A stretch of DNA of 64,000 nt from Mycobacterium sp. 4858 (GTDB lineage: Bacteria > Actinomycetota > Actinomycetes > Mycobacteriales > Mycobacteriaceae). The stretch's first letter is position 1; every line of letters begins with the position of its first letter. The notes under the pieces were generated by a model, which ran no database searches, was not told the origin of the DNA, and was given only the letters and a program-made list of their open reading frames with translations. Made by a program: the position numbers and the translations under genes. The stretch is taken from contig NZ_LT968776.1 of assembly GCF_900240975.1 (NCBI RefSeq), forward strand, positions 3,221,092-3,285,091, written 5' to 3'. Shown one piece after another: positions 1 to 7,993 of this stretch.

Positions 1-1
1 G

Positions 2-1552
2 TGCCTGGTGCAGGAGCTGCCCGCCATCGAGGGACTCGCGCGGGTCGACGTGGTCTGCGCGGACAAGACGGGCACGCTCACCGAGAACGGCATGCGCGTC
101 GCGGGCGTCGAGGAACTCGAAGCGGCACGGCGGCACAGCGTCGACGACGCGCTGGCGGCACTGGCCGCCGCCGACCCGCGCCCCAACGCGAGCATGCAGG
201 CGATCGCCGAGACTTATCGCCGGCCGCCGGATTGGATCGCCACGGCGACCGCGCCGTTCAAGTCGGCCACCAAGTGGAGCGGGGTGTCCTACTCCGGCCA
301 CGGCAACTGGGTGATCGGGGCGCCGGATGTGCTGCTCGACCCGGCGTCGGCCGCGGCCGAACGCGCCGAGCGGATCGGCGCGCAAGGTCTGCGGGTGCTG
401 CTCGTGGGCACCGGCGACGTGGCCGTCAACCACCCGGACGCCCCGGGCCGCGTCACCCCCGTCGCGCTGGTGGTCCTCGAGCAAAGGGTGCGTCCTGACG
501 CCGCGGAAACGCTGGATTACTTTGCCGAACAAGGGGTTTCCGTCAAGGTGATCTCCGGCGACAACGCGGTGTCCGTCGCGGCCGTCGCCGACCAACTCGG
601 GCTGCGCGGTGAAACCATGGACGCGCGCCGGCTACCGTCCGGGCCCGCGCAACTGGCCGACGCGCTGGACACGCACACCACCTTCGGGCGCGTGCGGCCC
701 GACCAGAAGCGGGCGATGGTGCACGCCCTGCAATCGCATGGGCACACCGTCGCGATGACCGGCGACGGCGTCAACGACGTGCTGGCCCTCAAGGATGCCG
801 ACATCGGCGTCGCGATGGGAGCCGGCAGCCCGGCATCGCGCGCCGTCGCGCAGATCGTGTTGCTGGACAACCGGTTTGCCACCCTGCCGTATGTCGTCGG
901 CGAGGGCCGGCGGGTGATCGGCAATATCGAGCGGGTGGCCAACCTGTTCTTGACCAAGACCGTCTACTCGGTCCTGCTGGCGCTGCTGGTGGGCATCGAA
1001 TGCCTGTTCGCCGGGCCGCTCAAGGCCGACCCCCTGCTGTACCCGTTCCAGCCCATCCACGTCACCATCGCCGCGTGGTTCACCATCGGAATCCCGGCGT
1101 TCATCCTGTCGCTGGCCCCCAACAACGAACGCGCCAATCCCGGGTTCGTGCGGCGGGTGCTCACTTCGGCGTTGCCGTCCGGGCTGATCGTCGGCGCCGC
1201 GACGTTCGCCTCCTACCTGGTGGCCTATCACGGCCGGCACGCGACGTTTCAGGAACAGGAGCAGGCGTCGACCGCGGCCCTGATCACGCTGCTGATGACG
1301 GCGCTGTGGGTGCTCGCGGTGGTGGCGCGGCCCTACCAGTGGTGGCGGGTCGCGCTGGTCATCGGCTCCGGCCTGGCCTACGTGGTGATCTTCAGCCTCC
1401 CGCTGGCCCGCAAGGCGTTCCTGCTCGATCCCTCCAATGTCGTGGTGACGTCGACAGCCGCGGGGATCGGCGTGCTGGGCGCCGCCGCCGTCGAGGCGAT
1501 GTGGTGGATGCGGGCCCGGATCCTGGGCGTGCACCCGCGGTTGTGGCGCTGA
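2..1552 (+). CDS. ctpE: Cation-transporting P-type ATPase, C-terminal two thirds (CtpE-like), cut by the window edge
   Basis: The reading frame is open from base 2, so the start codon lies upstream of the window. The phosphorylation motif DKTGTLTEN is encoded from base 62, and the hinge motif GDGVNDVLALKDADIG follows near base 760, both diagnostic of P-type ATPases. After the P domain come about six hydrophobic segments ending at the C-terminus. The genes downstream follow the M. tuberculosis order Rv0908 (ctpE), Rv0909, Rv0910, Rv0912, Rv0913c, Rv0914c, which supports CtpE, a metal-ion (calcium) uptake pump of the plasma membrane. The missing part would hold the actuator domain and first membrane helices. 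Family assignment is firm; ion specificity is taken from the orthologue. Confidence 0.93.
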   Translation, partial: CLVQELPAIEGLARVDVVCADKTGTLTENGMRVAGVEELEAARRHSVDDALAALAAADPRPNASMQAIAETYRRPPDWIATATAPFKSATKWSGVSYSGHGNWVIGAPDVLLDPASAAAERAERIGAQGLRVLLVGTGDVAVNHPDAPGRVTPVALVVLEQRVRPDAAETLDYFAEQGVSVKVISGDNAVSVAAVADQLGLRGETMDARRLPSGPAQLADALDTHTTFGRVRPDQKRAMVHALQSHGHTVAMTGDGVNDVLALKDADIGVAMGAGSPASRAVAQIVLLDNRFATLPYVVGEGRRVIGNIERVANLFLTKTVYSVLLALLVGIECLFAGPLKADPLLYPFQPIHVTIAAWFTIGIPAFILSLAPNNERANPGFVRRVLTSALPSGLIVGAATFASYLVAYHGRHATFQEQEQASTAALITLLMTALWVLAVVARPYQWWRVALVIGSGLAYVVIFSLPLARKAFLLDPSNVVVTSTAAGIGVLGAAAVEAMWWMRARILGVHPRLWR

Positions 1553-1619
1553 CCGCCCGATCGCCCGCGTGTGCGGTTCCACCGGGCAAGTAGGATTTCG
1601 GCGGGGAAAGGACGGGTAC

Positions 1620-1808
1620 ATGGGATTCCTGGACAAGGCCAAAGAGCTGTTGTCGCAGAACGCCGACAAGGTCGAGACGGCGATCGACAAGGCCGGCGAA
1701 TTCGTCGACGACAAGACGCAGGGCAAGTACTCCGACACCATCCACAAAGTGCAAGAAGAGGCCAAGAAGGCGGCCGAACAAGCGGCAAAAGGCGACAACC
1801 AGAACTGA
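1620..1808 (+). CDS. Small charged helical protein, Rv0909-like (annotated antitoxin family)
   Basis: A 62-residue, very Lys/Glu/Ala-rich protein that begins MGFLDKAKELL and is predicted almost wholly helical. A purine-rich ribosome site (GGGAAAGGA) precedes the ATG at 1620; longer in-frame starts upstream lack such a site. It sits 67 bases after ctpE and 4 bases before the SRPBCC gene, exactly as Rv0909 sits before Rv0910. That pair is listed as a toxin-antitoxin module in M. tuberculosis, with Rv0909 as antitoxin. The sequence alone shows only a small amphipathic helical protein resembling CsbD/Rv0909 proteins, so the antitoxin role is carried over from the orthologue and not visible here. 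Confidence 0.85.
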   Translation: MGFLDKAKELLSQNADKVETAIDKAGEFVDDKTQGKYSDTIHKVQEEAKKAAEQAAKGDNQN

Positions 1809-1812
1809 GCTC

Positions 1813-2286
1813 ATGGCGAAACTCTCCGGATCCATTGACGTCCCGCTGCCACCCGAGGTGGCCTGGAAGCATGCCTCGGATCTGTCCCGGTATAAGGACT
1901 GGCTCACCATTCACCGGGTGTGGCGCAGCACACTGCCCGACGACATCGACAAGGGCACGGTCGTGGAGTCGATCGTCGAAGTCAAGGGCATGTACAACCG
2001 GATCAGGTGGACGGTCGTTCGGTACAAGCCACCGGAGGGCATGACGCTCAACGGCGACGGCGTCGGTGGCGTCAAGGTCAAACTCATGGCCAAAGTTCAG
2101 CCCGCCGAGGAGGGCTCCGTCGTCAGCTTCGACGTCCACCTCGGTGGCCCGGCACTGTTCGGGCCGATCGGCATGATCGTCGCCGCCGCGCTGCGGGGCG
2201 ACATCGACACGTCGCTGCAGAACTTCGTCACGGTGTTCACTCGGCCCGACCCCGGCATGAACGGTTCCGGCGGCGGCCACCGCTGA
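1813..2286 (+). CDS. SRPBCC-fold protein, Rv0910-like (putative toxin partner)
   Basis: A 157-residue protein starting MAKLSGSIDVPLPPE, with the alternating beta-strand pattern and late helix of polyketide cyclase/dehydrase (SRPBCC, START-like) ligand-binding domains. It follows the Rv0909-like gene by four bases, so the two are almost certainly cotranscribed. In M. tuberculosis the orthologous Rv0910 is classed as the toxin of a type II pair. The START-like fold usually binds a hydrophobic ligand, and no nuclease or other toxin motif can be seen, so a ligand-binding role is equally possible. No signal peptide or membrane segment; cytosolic. Confidence 0.85.
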   Translation: MAKLSGSIDVPLPPEVAWKHASDLSRYKDWLTIHRVWRSTLPDDIDKGTVVESIVEVKGMYNRIRWTVVRYKPPEGMTLNGDGVGGVKVKLMAKVQPAEEGSVVSFDVHLGGPALFGPIGMIVAAALRGDIDTSLQNFVTVFTRPDPGMNGSGGGHR

Positions 2287-2350
2287 CCGAGCAGCGCCAC
2301 GCTAGCGTGACGCCCACGGGGCCGGTCCCCGGTCGGCTAATCTCGCTGAC

Positions 2351-2785
2351 ATGACTCGCCGGCTGCGCCCTGGTTGGCTGGTGGCGCTTTTCGCGCTGGT
2401 GATCTCGGCCAGCGCGTGGCTGCCCTGGCTGACGACGGCGGTCAACGGCGGGGGCTGGGCCAGCGGCATCGGGGGCGCTCACGGCAACTTGGAACTTCCG
2501 CGGGGGTTCGGCGCCGGCCAGCTCATCGTGCTGTTGTCCTCGGCGCTGCTGGTGACCGGGGCGATGGTGGGTCGCGGCCTGGCGGTGCGGCTCGCTTCGG
2601 TTGCGGCGCTGGTGATTTCCTTGCTCATCGTCGCCCTGACGGTGTGGTACTACAAGCTCAACGTCAATCCGCCGGTGTCGGCCCAATACGGCCTCTACGT
2701 CGCCGCGATCGCGGCGGTCTGTGCGGTGGTGTGTTCGATCGCCGCCGTCGTCGCGGCGCTGGCTTCCGGTCGGTCCGGTCGCTGA
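2351..2785 (+). CDS. Small integral membrane protein, Rv0912-like
   Basis: A 144-residue protein with about four hydrophobic segments: near residues 8-25, 55-75, 78-98 and 115-138. The order matches Rv0912, a conserved membrane protein downstream of Rv0910 in M. tuberculosis. The second M. tuberculosis neighbour, the two-domain glyoxalase-like Rv0911, is absent from the 64-base gap before this gene. No catalytic motif is visible and function is unknown. It ends six bases before the stop codon of a convergent VOC gene. Confidence 0.8.
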   Translation: MTRRLRPGWLVALFALVISASAWLPWLTTAVNGGGWASGIGGAHGNLELPRGFGAGQLIVLLSSALLVTGAMVGRGLAVRLASVAALVISLLIVALTVWYYKLNVNPPVSAQYGLYVAAIAAVCAVVCSIAAVVAALASGRSGR

Positions 2786-2790
2786 GGTCT

Positions 2791-3273
2791 CTACGGCGAC
2801 GGGAACTCGTGTGTCCCCGACGCGGAGCTGTCGGCGGGCTCGTTGACGCCGAACACGAACGGGGCGAACACGATTTCGCGGCCGTCGGGGTCGCGGTAGG
2901 TGATCGCGCCCGTCGCCTCCCAGTACGGATGCTGTTCGACCGGTTCGATGCCCGCCGCTTGCAGGCGGACGATCGCCGCCTGCTGCGCCTGCCGGTCGGG
3001 GAAGTACAGGCACAGCTGTTCGTGGGGGTCCACCGCGACGGGCTCGACGGATTCCACGATCTCCAGGGTCAGGTTCCAGCTGGGCAGGCCGAAGATCGCG
3101 CCGTTGCTGCCGTAGCTGTCGCCGAACGTCTCGTAGAGCGGCAACCCCACCAGCTCGCGGTAAAACCGCACCGCCTCTTGGAAGTTCGACGACCGGCGCG
3201 CGAAGCGAATGCCGCCGATCGACGCCAGCTGCATCGGCCAGTGCGTGGTCCGGCGGGGCTTGTGGACGTCCAT
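2791..3273 (-). CDS. Single-domain VOC/glyoxalase-like protein
   Basis: A 160-residue protein with one vicinal-oxygen-chelate fold: the first beta-alpha-beta unit is IGGIRFARRSSNFQEAVRFY, and the second ends in a typical DPDGREIVFAPF strand. The ATG at 3273 overlaps the stop of the upstream carotenoid oxygenase gene by one base (TGATG), so it is probably translated by coupling; a longer N-terminal extension would run back inside that gene. VOC proteins include dioxygenases, isomerases and resistance proteins, and the metal ligands are not clear enough here to choose. Cotranscription with a carotenoid oxygenase and a thiolase suggests a role in lipid or apocarotenoid metabolism (inference). 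It is not in the place or orientation of Rv0911. Confidence 0.82.
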   Translation of the reverse strand: MDVHKPRRTTHWPMQLASIGGIRFARRSSNFQEAVRFYRELVGLPLYETFGDSYGSNGAIFGLPSWNLTLEIVESVEPVAVDPHEQLCLYFPDRQAQQAAIVRLQAAGIEPVEQHPYWEATGAITYRDPDGREIVFAPFVFGVNEPADSSASGTHEFPSP

Positions 3274-4787
3274 CACAGCCCGACCGCGGTCGCCGCCGAC
3301 TCCGCGGTGTCCCAGCGCCGGAGCTGCTCGCCGGGCGCCCACGTCGCATGGGTGCCGCTGGAAATGCGCTCCGGCAGTTGAATTCTGCATACCGGGCCGT
3401 CGGCCACGCGCGCGGCGTCGAGAACCACGCAATACGAGGCGTCGGTATTCATGTCGGTGGTCAAGGTGATCAGGTAGCCGTCGTCCTCGCCGGTGGCACC
3501 GCGCCGCGGCGCCATCGCCGTCTCGCTGCCGTAGACGCCGTCGCCGAAGGAGAATTCCTGTTGGCTACCGGTGCGCAGATCGTGTTTGACCAGCCCGTCG
3601 AAAAGGAACCAGCCCGGTTTGCCCGTGGCGGCATAGGCGTAGCGGTAGTCGCTTGCGGCGTAGTCGGGGTTGATGGTCCCGAACTCGGTGACCGACTCCG
3701 ACAGCCGCTCCTCGCGCACGGCGCCGGTGGCCAGGTTGAAACGCCACCGGTGCAGCCGGGATTGCAGCCGATCCAGCGCCAGGAACCGGAACAGCTTGTC
3801 CCACTTGGTGCCACCGTGGTCAATCGGCGAAGGGTCGCCCTCGAAGAAGCCGTCGAGCACGATCTCGTCACCGTCCTCGTAGGCGTTGACGAAGTGCAAC
3901 ACGAACGTGGGGTCCGCCTCGAACCATCGGATGTCCCCGGTTCCGCCGCGGCGGGGCAGGACCGCGAAACGCGACGGCAGGTCGGGGTGAAAGCCCGGCA
4001 GGTGCACGTCCTGCTCGAGCAGGACGGGGTCCCAGAACAACGGAAAGTCGTTGAGAATCACATAGTTCTCGGTGAATGCCATGTCGTGCGGCAGCCGCGG
4101 CCCGGGCAGGGGGATGTCGACGTAGTGGACGAGCTCGCCGTTCTCGTCGACCACGCCGTAGCGCATGTACGGGTCGCGCTTGCTGTAATTGAAGAACAGC
4201 AGTTCACCGGTTCTGCTGTCCACCTTCGGGTGCGCGGACACACCCCACTCGGTGGGGAAGCGCCCGTTCCAGGTCTCCTTGCCCAGGGTTTCACCCGACC
4301 ACGGATTGACGCGGTAGAGGTCGCCGCACTGGTAGAAGCTGGTCAGCGCGACGCCCCGGTGCACGATGACGTCGGTGCTCGACGCGTCCTTCATCAGGGT
4401 GCGAGCGCCCCAGCCGTCCTTGCGCTTGGCCAACTGCACGGGCTCGGCCAGCCCCGGCCAGAGTGGCTCACCGGCCTCGTTCTCCGCCAGGAAGCCGTCG
4501 GTGCGCACAAAGCGGTTGCGATAGAAGGCTTTTCCATCGCGGAATCCGACGATGTGCAGCATGCCGTCGCCGTCGAAGGGGTGATACGTCTTCAGGGCGG
4601 GGTGCAGCGGATTTTCGGTGTTCCGCAGGTAGATGCCATCCAGGTCGTGCGGGATCTGCCCTTCCACGGCGGTGAGGTCGTCGGCGTTCCACTCGGTGGT
4701 CTGGGGACGCCACGGCCCGGTGCGGTAGGGGTGGTCGTCGTCTTCGGGCAGTGTGGACAAGAACTTGCCGACGAGCTCAACGTCCAT
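3273..4787 (-). CDS. Carotenoid cleavage oxygenase (RPE65/CCO family), Rv0913c-like
   Basis: A 504-residue seven-bladed beta-propeller iron oxygenase. Family marks are the early NTENPLHPALKTYHPFDGDG segment, the HDMAFTENY iron-ligand region, HFVNAYEDGDE in the middle, and a final His in GTHATWAPG. Such enzymes cleave conjugated double bonds of carotenoids or stilbene-like compounds with O2 and Fe(II). The ATG at 4787 is preferred over one at 4814 because GGAAGG lies eight bases before it; it overlaps the end of the thiolase gene by 11 bases. The operon order thiolase, oxygenase, VOC protein is transcribed leftwards. Corresponds by synteny to Rv0913c. Confidence 0.92.
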   Translation of the reverse strand: MDVELVGKFLSTLPEDDDHPYRTGPWRPQTTEWNADDLTAVEGQIPHDLDGIYLRNTENPLHPALKTYHPFDGDGMLHIVGFRDGKAFYRNRFVRTDGFLAENEAGEPLWPGLAEPVQLAKRKDGWGARTLMKDASSTDVIVHRGVALTSFYQCGDLYRVNPWSGETLGKETWNGRFPTEWGVSAHPKVDSRTGELLFFNYSKRDPYMRYGVVDENGELVHYVDIPLPGPRLPHDMAFTENYVILNDFPLFWDPVLLEQDVHLPGFHPDLPSRFAVLPRRGGTGDIRWFEADPTFVLHFVNAYEDGDEIVLDGFFEGDPSPIDHGGTKWDKLFRFLALDRLQSRLHRWRFNLATGAVREERLSESVTEFGTINPDYAASDYRYAYAATGKPGWFLFDGLVKHDLRTGSQQEFSFGDGVYGSETAMAPRRGATGEDDGYLITLTTDMNTDASYCVVLDAARVADGPVCRIQLPERISSGTHATWAPGEQLRRWDTAESAATAVGL

Positions 4788-6015
4788 GTCGCGCGCCTTC
4801 CGCCGTGGCGACAACGAAACTCACGGTGGTGGCGGTGCTGCCGCCGAAATTGAGGGTGCCGAACGTCCTCGCCCCGTCGACCTGATACTCGCCGGCCGCG
4901 CCACTGACCTGTTTGGCCGCGTCGAGCAGCATGCGCACGCCGGAGGCCCCGACCGGGTGGCCGCCGCCGATGAGGCCGCCGCTGGGATTGATGGGGAGCC
5001 GGCCGCCGAGCTCGATCTCGCCGTTTTCGATGGCCTTCCAGGACTCACCGGGGCCGGTCAACCCGATGTGGTCGATGGCCAGGTACTCGCTGGGCGTGAA
5101 ACAGTCGTGCACCTCGTAGCCGTCGACGTGGTCGAGCGTCAGCCGGGCGCGCCGCAACGCATCGTGCACCGCGGCCCGCACGTGCGGAAGGATGTAGGGG
5201 TCGTCCGCGGCTCGGTCCAGCTTCTGCCGCAGGCCCAGCCCCACCGTCCGGTGCCCCCAACCCTCGATGCGGCCGATCGGGCGCGCATCCGGGTGATCGC
5301 GCAGATAGGCATCCCCGACCAACACCAATCCTGCGGCACCGTCGGTCATTTGGCTGCAGTCAAAGCGCCGCAACCGGCCCTCGGTGACGGGGTTGGTGGT
5401 GTCGTCGTCCGTGATGGGGTCCGGGACCGTCCATGCCCGGGTCTGAGCGTTGGGGTTACGCCGGGCGTTCGCGAAGTTCAGCTGCGCAATGGCGCGCAGA
5501 TGTGCGTCGTCCAAGCCGTAGCGTCGGTCGTATTCGTCGGCGACCGTGGCGAACATCGACGGCCACACGTACCGCGCGTCGGCCCCCTCGTGACCCGTCC
5601 ACGCTGCCGCTCCCAGGTGTTGCGCCGCGGTGTCACCGGGCACGGTCTTCTCGAGCTCGATGCCCACCACCAGCGCGGTGTCATAGGCACCGGACCGCAG
5701 ATCGGCCATCGCGGACAGGGCGGCGACGCTGCCCGACGCGCACGCGGCCTCGTGCCGGGAGGCCGGGGTGTCCCAGAGATCGGGGCAGACCGTCGCGGGC
5801 ATCGCCCCGAGGTGACCCTGGCGGGCGAACATCTCACCGAAGGCGTTCGCCACGTGGACCACTTCGATGTCGGCGGCGTTGATCTTGGCCGAGGCCAGCG
5901 TGGCCTCGACGATCTCGGCGGTCAGGGCGGCGAAGTCGCGGCCCTCTCTGGTGAGGTTGCGGGCGAAATCGGTTTGGCGGCCGCCCAGGATCCAGATGCC
6001 GGCTGAGCCATCCAT
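4777..6015 (-). CDS. Thiolase / SCP-x-like acetyl-CoA acetyltransferase, Rv0914c-like
   Basis: A 412-residue thiolase-superfamily protein beginning MDGSAGIWILGGRQTDFARN. It keeps the nucleophilic cysteine in the ACASGS segment near residue 90, the VHDCFTPSEY segment typical of lipid-transfer-type thiolases, and the C-terminal GGLIGGGHPVGASG loop with the active-site histidine. Family members cleave 3-ketoacyl-CoA or act as acyl transferases. It is the first gene of a leftward operon with the carotenoid oxygenase. In M. tuberculosis this gene (Rv0914c) borders PPE14/PE7; here the neighbouring sequence is different, so the conserved block ends at this gene. Confidence 0.92.
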   Translation of the reverse strand: MDGSAGIWILGGRQTDFARNLTREGRDFAALTAEIVEATLASAKINAADIEVVHVANAFGEMFARQGHLGAMPATVCPDLWDTPASRHEAACASGSVAALSAMADLRSGAYDTALVVGIELEKTVPGDTAAQHLGAAAWTGHEGADARYVWPSMFATVADEYDRRYGLDDAHLRAIAQLNFANARRNPNAQTRAWTVPDPITDDDTTNPVTEGRLRRFDCSQMTDGAAGLVLVGDAYLRDHPDARPIGRIEGWGHRTVGLGLRQKLDRAADDPYILPHVRAAVHDALRRARLTLDHVDGYEVHDCFTPSEYLAIDHIGLTGPGESWKAIENGEIELGGRLPINPSGGLIGGGHPVGASGVRMLLDAAKQVSGAAGEYQVDGARTFGTLNFGGSTATTVSFVVATAEGARHGR

Positions 6016-6241
6016 ACGCCGCAGGCTACTCCTGGACGGCCTCGTCGTTGGGTCGTATCCGCGAGCGGGTCATGGTTAAGGAGGGCCCGCAAAATGAGGG
6101 CGGCCCCGTCGGCTCTCGGGCTGAACCGACGGGACCTAGGCGAACGCGAAGGCCGGCCGACGCGTGCGCCTCTCATGGAACATTGCCCCGTACCGCGGCG
6201 GACAAACATGCGGGTTACGCGTGACGGCGTCGCACACGGGT

Positions 6242-7645
6242 TCAGATGGCGCCCTCGACGAGCTCGCTGCCGTCCGATCGGAGCGCCGCATCGGTCCGTT
6301 GTCTGCGGGCGTCGGCGGAGTCGAGGGCGGCCAAGTCGATGCCCTTGGTCTCGGCGGCGGCGAGGACGGCCAGGGCGCTCACCGCGGCGGTTGCGGCCAG
6401 GTACCACGCGATGGGCACCGCGGACCGGTAGGTCTCGAGCAGGCGAACCGCGATGATCGGCGCCAGCGAACCGGCCAAGATCGAGGTGACCTGGTAACCG
6501 AGGGAAACCCCCGAATACCGCATGCGGGTGGGGAACATCTCGGCCATGGCCGCCGGCTGGACCGCGTACATCAGGCCGTGAAAGACCAGACCGATGACGA
6601 TCGCCGACATGATGACGGCGTTGCGTCCGCTGTTCATCATCGGGAACGCGAAGAAGCCCCAGGTGCACGCGCAGAGCGCGCCGATGAAATAGATTGGCCG
6701 CCTGCCCAATCGATCGCTGAGGCTGCCGGCCAGCGGGATGACGGCGAAGTGGACGGCGTGCGCGGCCAGCAGCCACCACAGGATCGTCTTGGTGTCGGCG
6801 TGCACGTGGACCTTCAGATAGGTGATGGAGAAGGTGACGACGAGGTAGTACATGGTGTTCTCGCCGAGGCGCATGCCCATGGCGGTGAAAACGCCACGCG
6901 GATAGCGCTTTAGCACCTCGATAACTCCGAGGCGGCTGGCGTTGATGCGGTCGTCCTGACGCTGCGCTTCGTAGAAGATCGGCGCGTCGGTCACCTTGGT
7001 GCGGATGTAGTAACCGATCAGGACCACGACCGCGGACAGCCAGAACCCCACGCGCCAGCCCCAGCCCAGGAACGCCGCATCCGAGAGCGTCGAGGTGAGC
7101 ACCAGCAGCACCACGGTGGCGAGCATGTTCCCGCCGGGGACGCCGGCCTGCGGCCAGCTGGCCCAGAACCCGCGGTGGGACTTCGGGCTGTGCTCGGCGA
7201 CCAGCAGGATCGCCCCGCCCCACTCGCCGCCGACGGCGAAGCCCTGCAGGAAGCGCAGCACCACCAGCAACGCCGGGGCCCAGTAGCCGATCTGGGCGAA
7301 GGTGGGCAGGCAGCCCATCGCGAACGTGGAGACGCCGACCAGCAGCAGGCTGAGCTGCAGCAGTTTTTTTCGGCCGTACCGGTCGCCGAACTGGCCGAAG
7401 ACGATGCCGCCGAGGGGGCGGGCGGCGAAGCCCACCGCATAGGTCACGAAGGCGGCCAGGATCGCGTCGAGCTCGTTGCCGCCCCGGGGGAAGAACACTT
7501 TGCTGAAGACCAGGGTGGCGGCGGTGCCGTAGAGGAAGAATTCGTACCATTCCACCACCGTGCCCGCCATGGACGCGGCGACCACGCGGCGAAGATACGC
7601 TGGGCTTTGGATCAGCTTGCCGCGCAGATCATTACGCACAGTCAT
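6242..7645 (-). CDS. MFS transporter, metabolite:H+ symporter (MHS) family
   Basis: A 467-residue protein with twelve predicted membrane helices. The N-terminal VVEWYEFFLYGTAATLVF helix and the cytoplasmic loop GDRYGRKK between helices 2 and 3 are hallmarks of the MHS branch (KgtP, ShiA, ProP), which imports carboxylates, shikimate or betaines with protons. The start ATG at 7645 is set by a strong AAGGAGGG site a few bases upstream; longer frames have no such site. Monocistronic, with a divergent DUF4185 gene 348 bases away. The substrate cannot be inferred from sequence or neighbours. Confidence 0.92.
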   Translation of the reverse strand: MTVRNDLRGKLIQSPAYLRRVVAASMAGTVVEWYEFFLYGTAATLVFSKVFFPRGGNELDAILAAFVTYAVGFAARPLGGIVFGQFGDRYGRKKLLQLSLLLVGVSTFAMGCLPTFAQIGYWAPALLVVLRFLQGFAVGGEWGGAILLVAEHSPKSHRGFWASWPQAGVPGGNMLATVVLLVLTSTLSDAAFLGWGWRVGFWLSAVVVLIGYYIRTKVTDAPIFYEAQRQDDRINASRLGVIEVLKRYPRGVFTAMGMRLGENTMYYLVVTFSITYLKVHVHADTKTILWWLLAAHAVHFAVIPLAGSLSDRLGRRPIYFIGALCACTWGFFAFPMMNSGRNAVIMSAIVIGLVFHGLMYAVQPAAMAEMFPTRMRYSGVSLGYQVTSILAGSLAPIIAVRLLETYRSAVPIAWYLAATAAVSALAVLAAAETKGIDLAALDSADARRQRTDAALRSDGSELVEGAI

Positions 7646-7993
7646 CGGTCGCCCTCCTTGGCGGGCCGCGCACCCGGGCAGCCGGGCCGTGTTTGCCGGG
7701 GTTGGCCGCAGCGCTAGCCGACGGCGATGACGGGTGTGCTGGCGGATGGGAGCGTACCTGGCCCCAGGGGCCCATCGCACGGTGTTCGGCGAGATGCTCC
7801 GTGGCGGTCAGGCACGCGCCTGCGCGGTCACTGCGATCGGGCGGGTGATGACCGGGGGCGGGCTGCGTTGCGACACGGTCACGGATGCGTACCTATCGTC
7901 GCATCACTAGTCACAACTGCCGCGCTGATCACTATCGTCACATGAGCCAACTGCGGACGTCAATGCGGTGTCCCGCCGCTCGAAAGGTGTTAC
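7646..7993. other. Divergent intergenic region between MFS and DUF4185 genes
   Basis: A 348-base gap that should hold both divergent promoters. No gene was found. Near 7898-7939 two similar stretches, ATCACTAGTCAC and ATCACTATCGTCAC, recur about 30 bases apart, which could be a loose regulator site, but they are not palindromic and I would not build on them. Confidence 0.4.

Noticed and set aside
632..1798. Long minus-strand open frame opposite ctpE
   Set aside because: Arg/His/Pro-rich shadow of the plus-strand gene, no ribosome site, no domain.
3348..4853. 500-codon plus-strand frame opposite the carotenoid oxygenase
   Set aside because: The minus-strand product is a clear enzyme; the plus-strand product has no recognisable fold and is a GC-rich shadow.
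4753..6006. Plus-strand frame opposite the thiolase
   Set aside because: Shadow of a gene with intact catalytic motifs.
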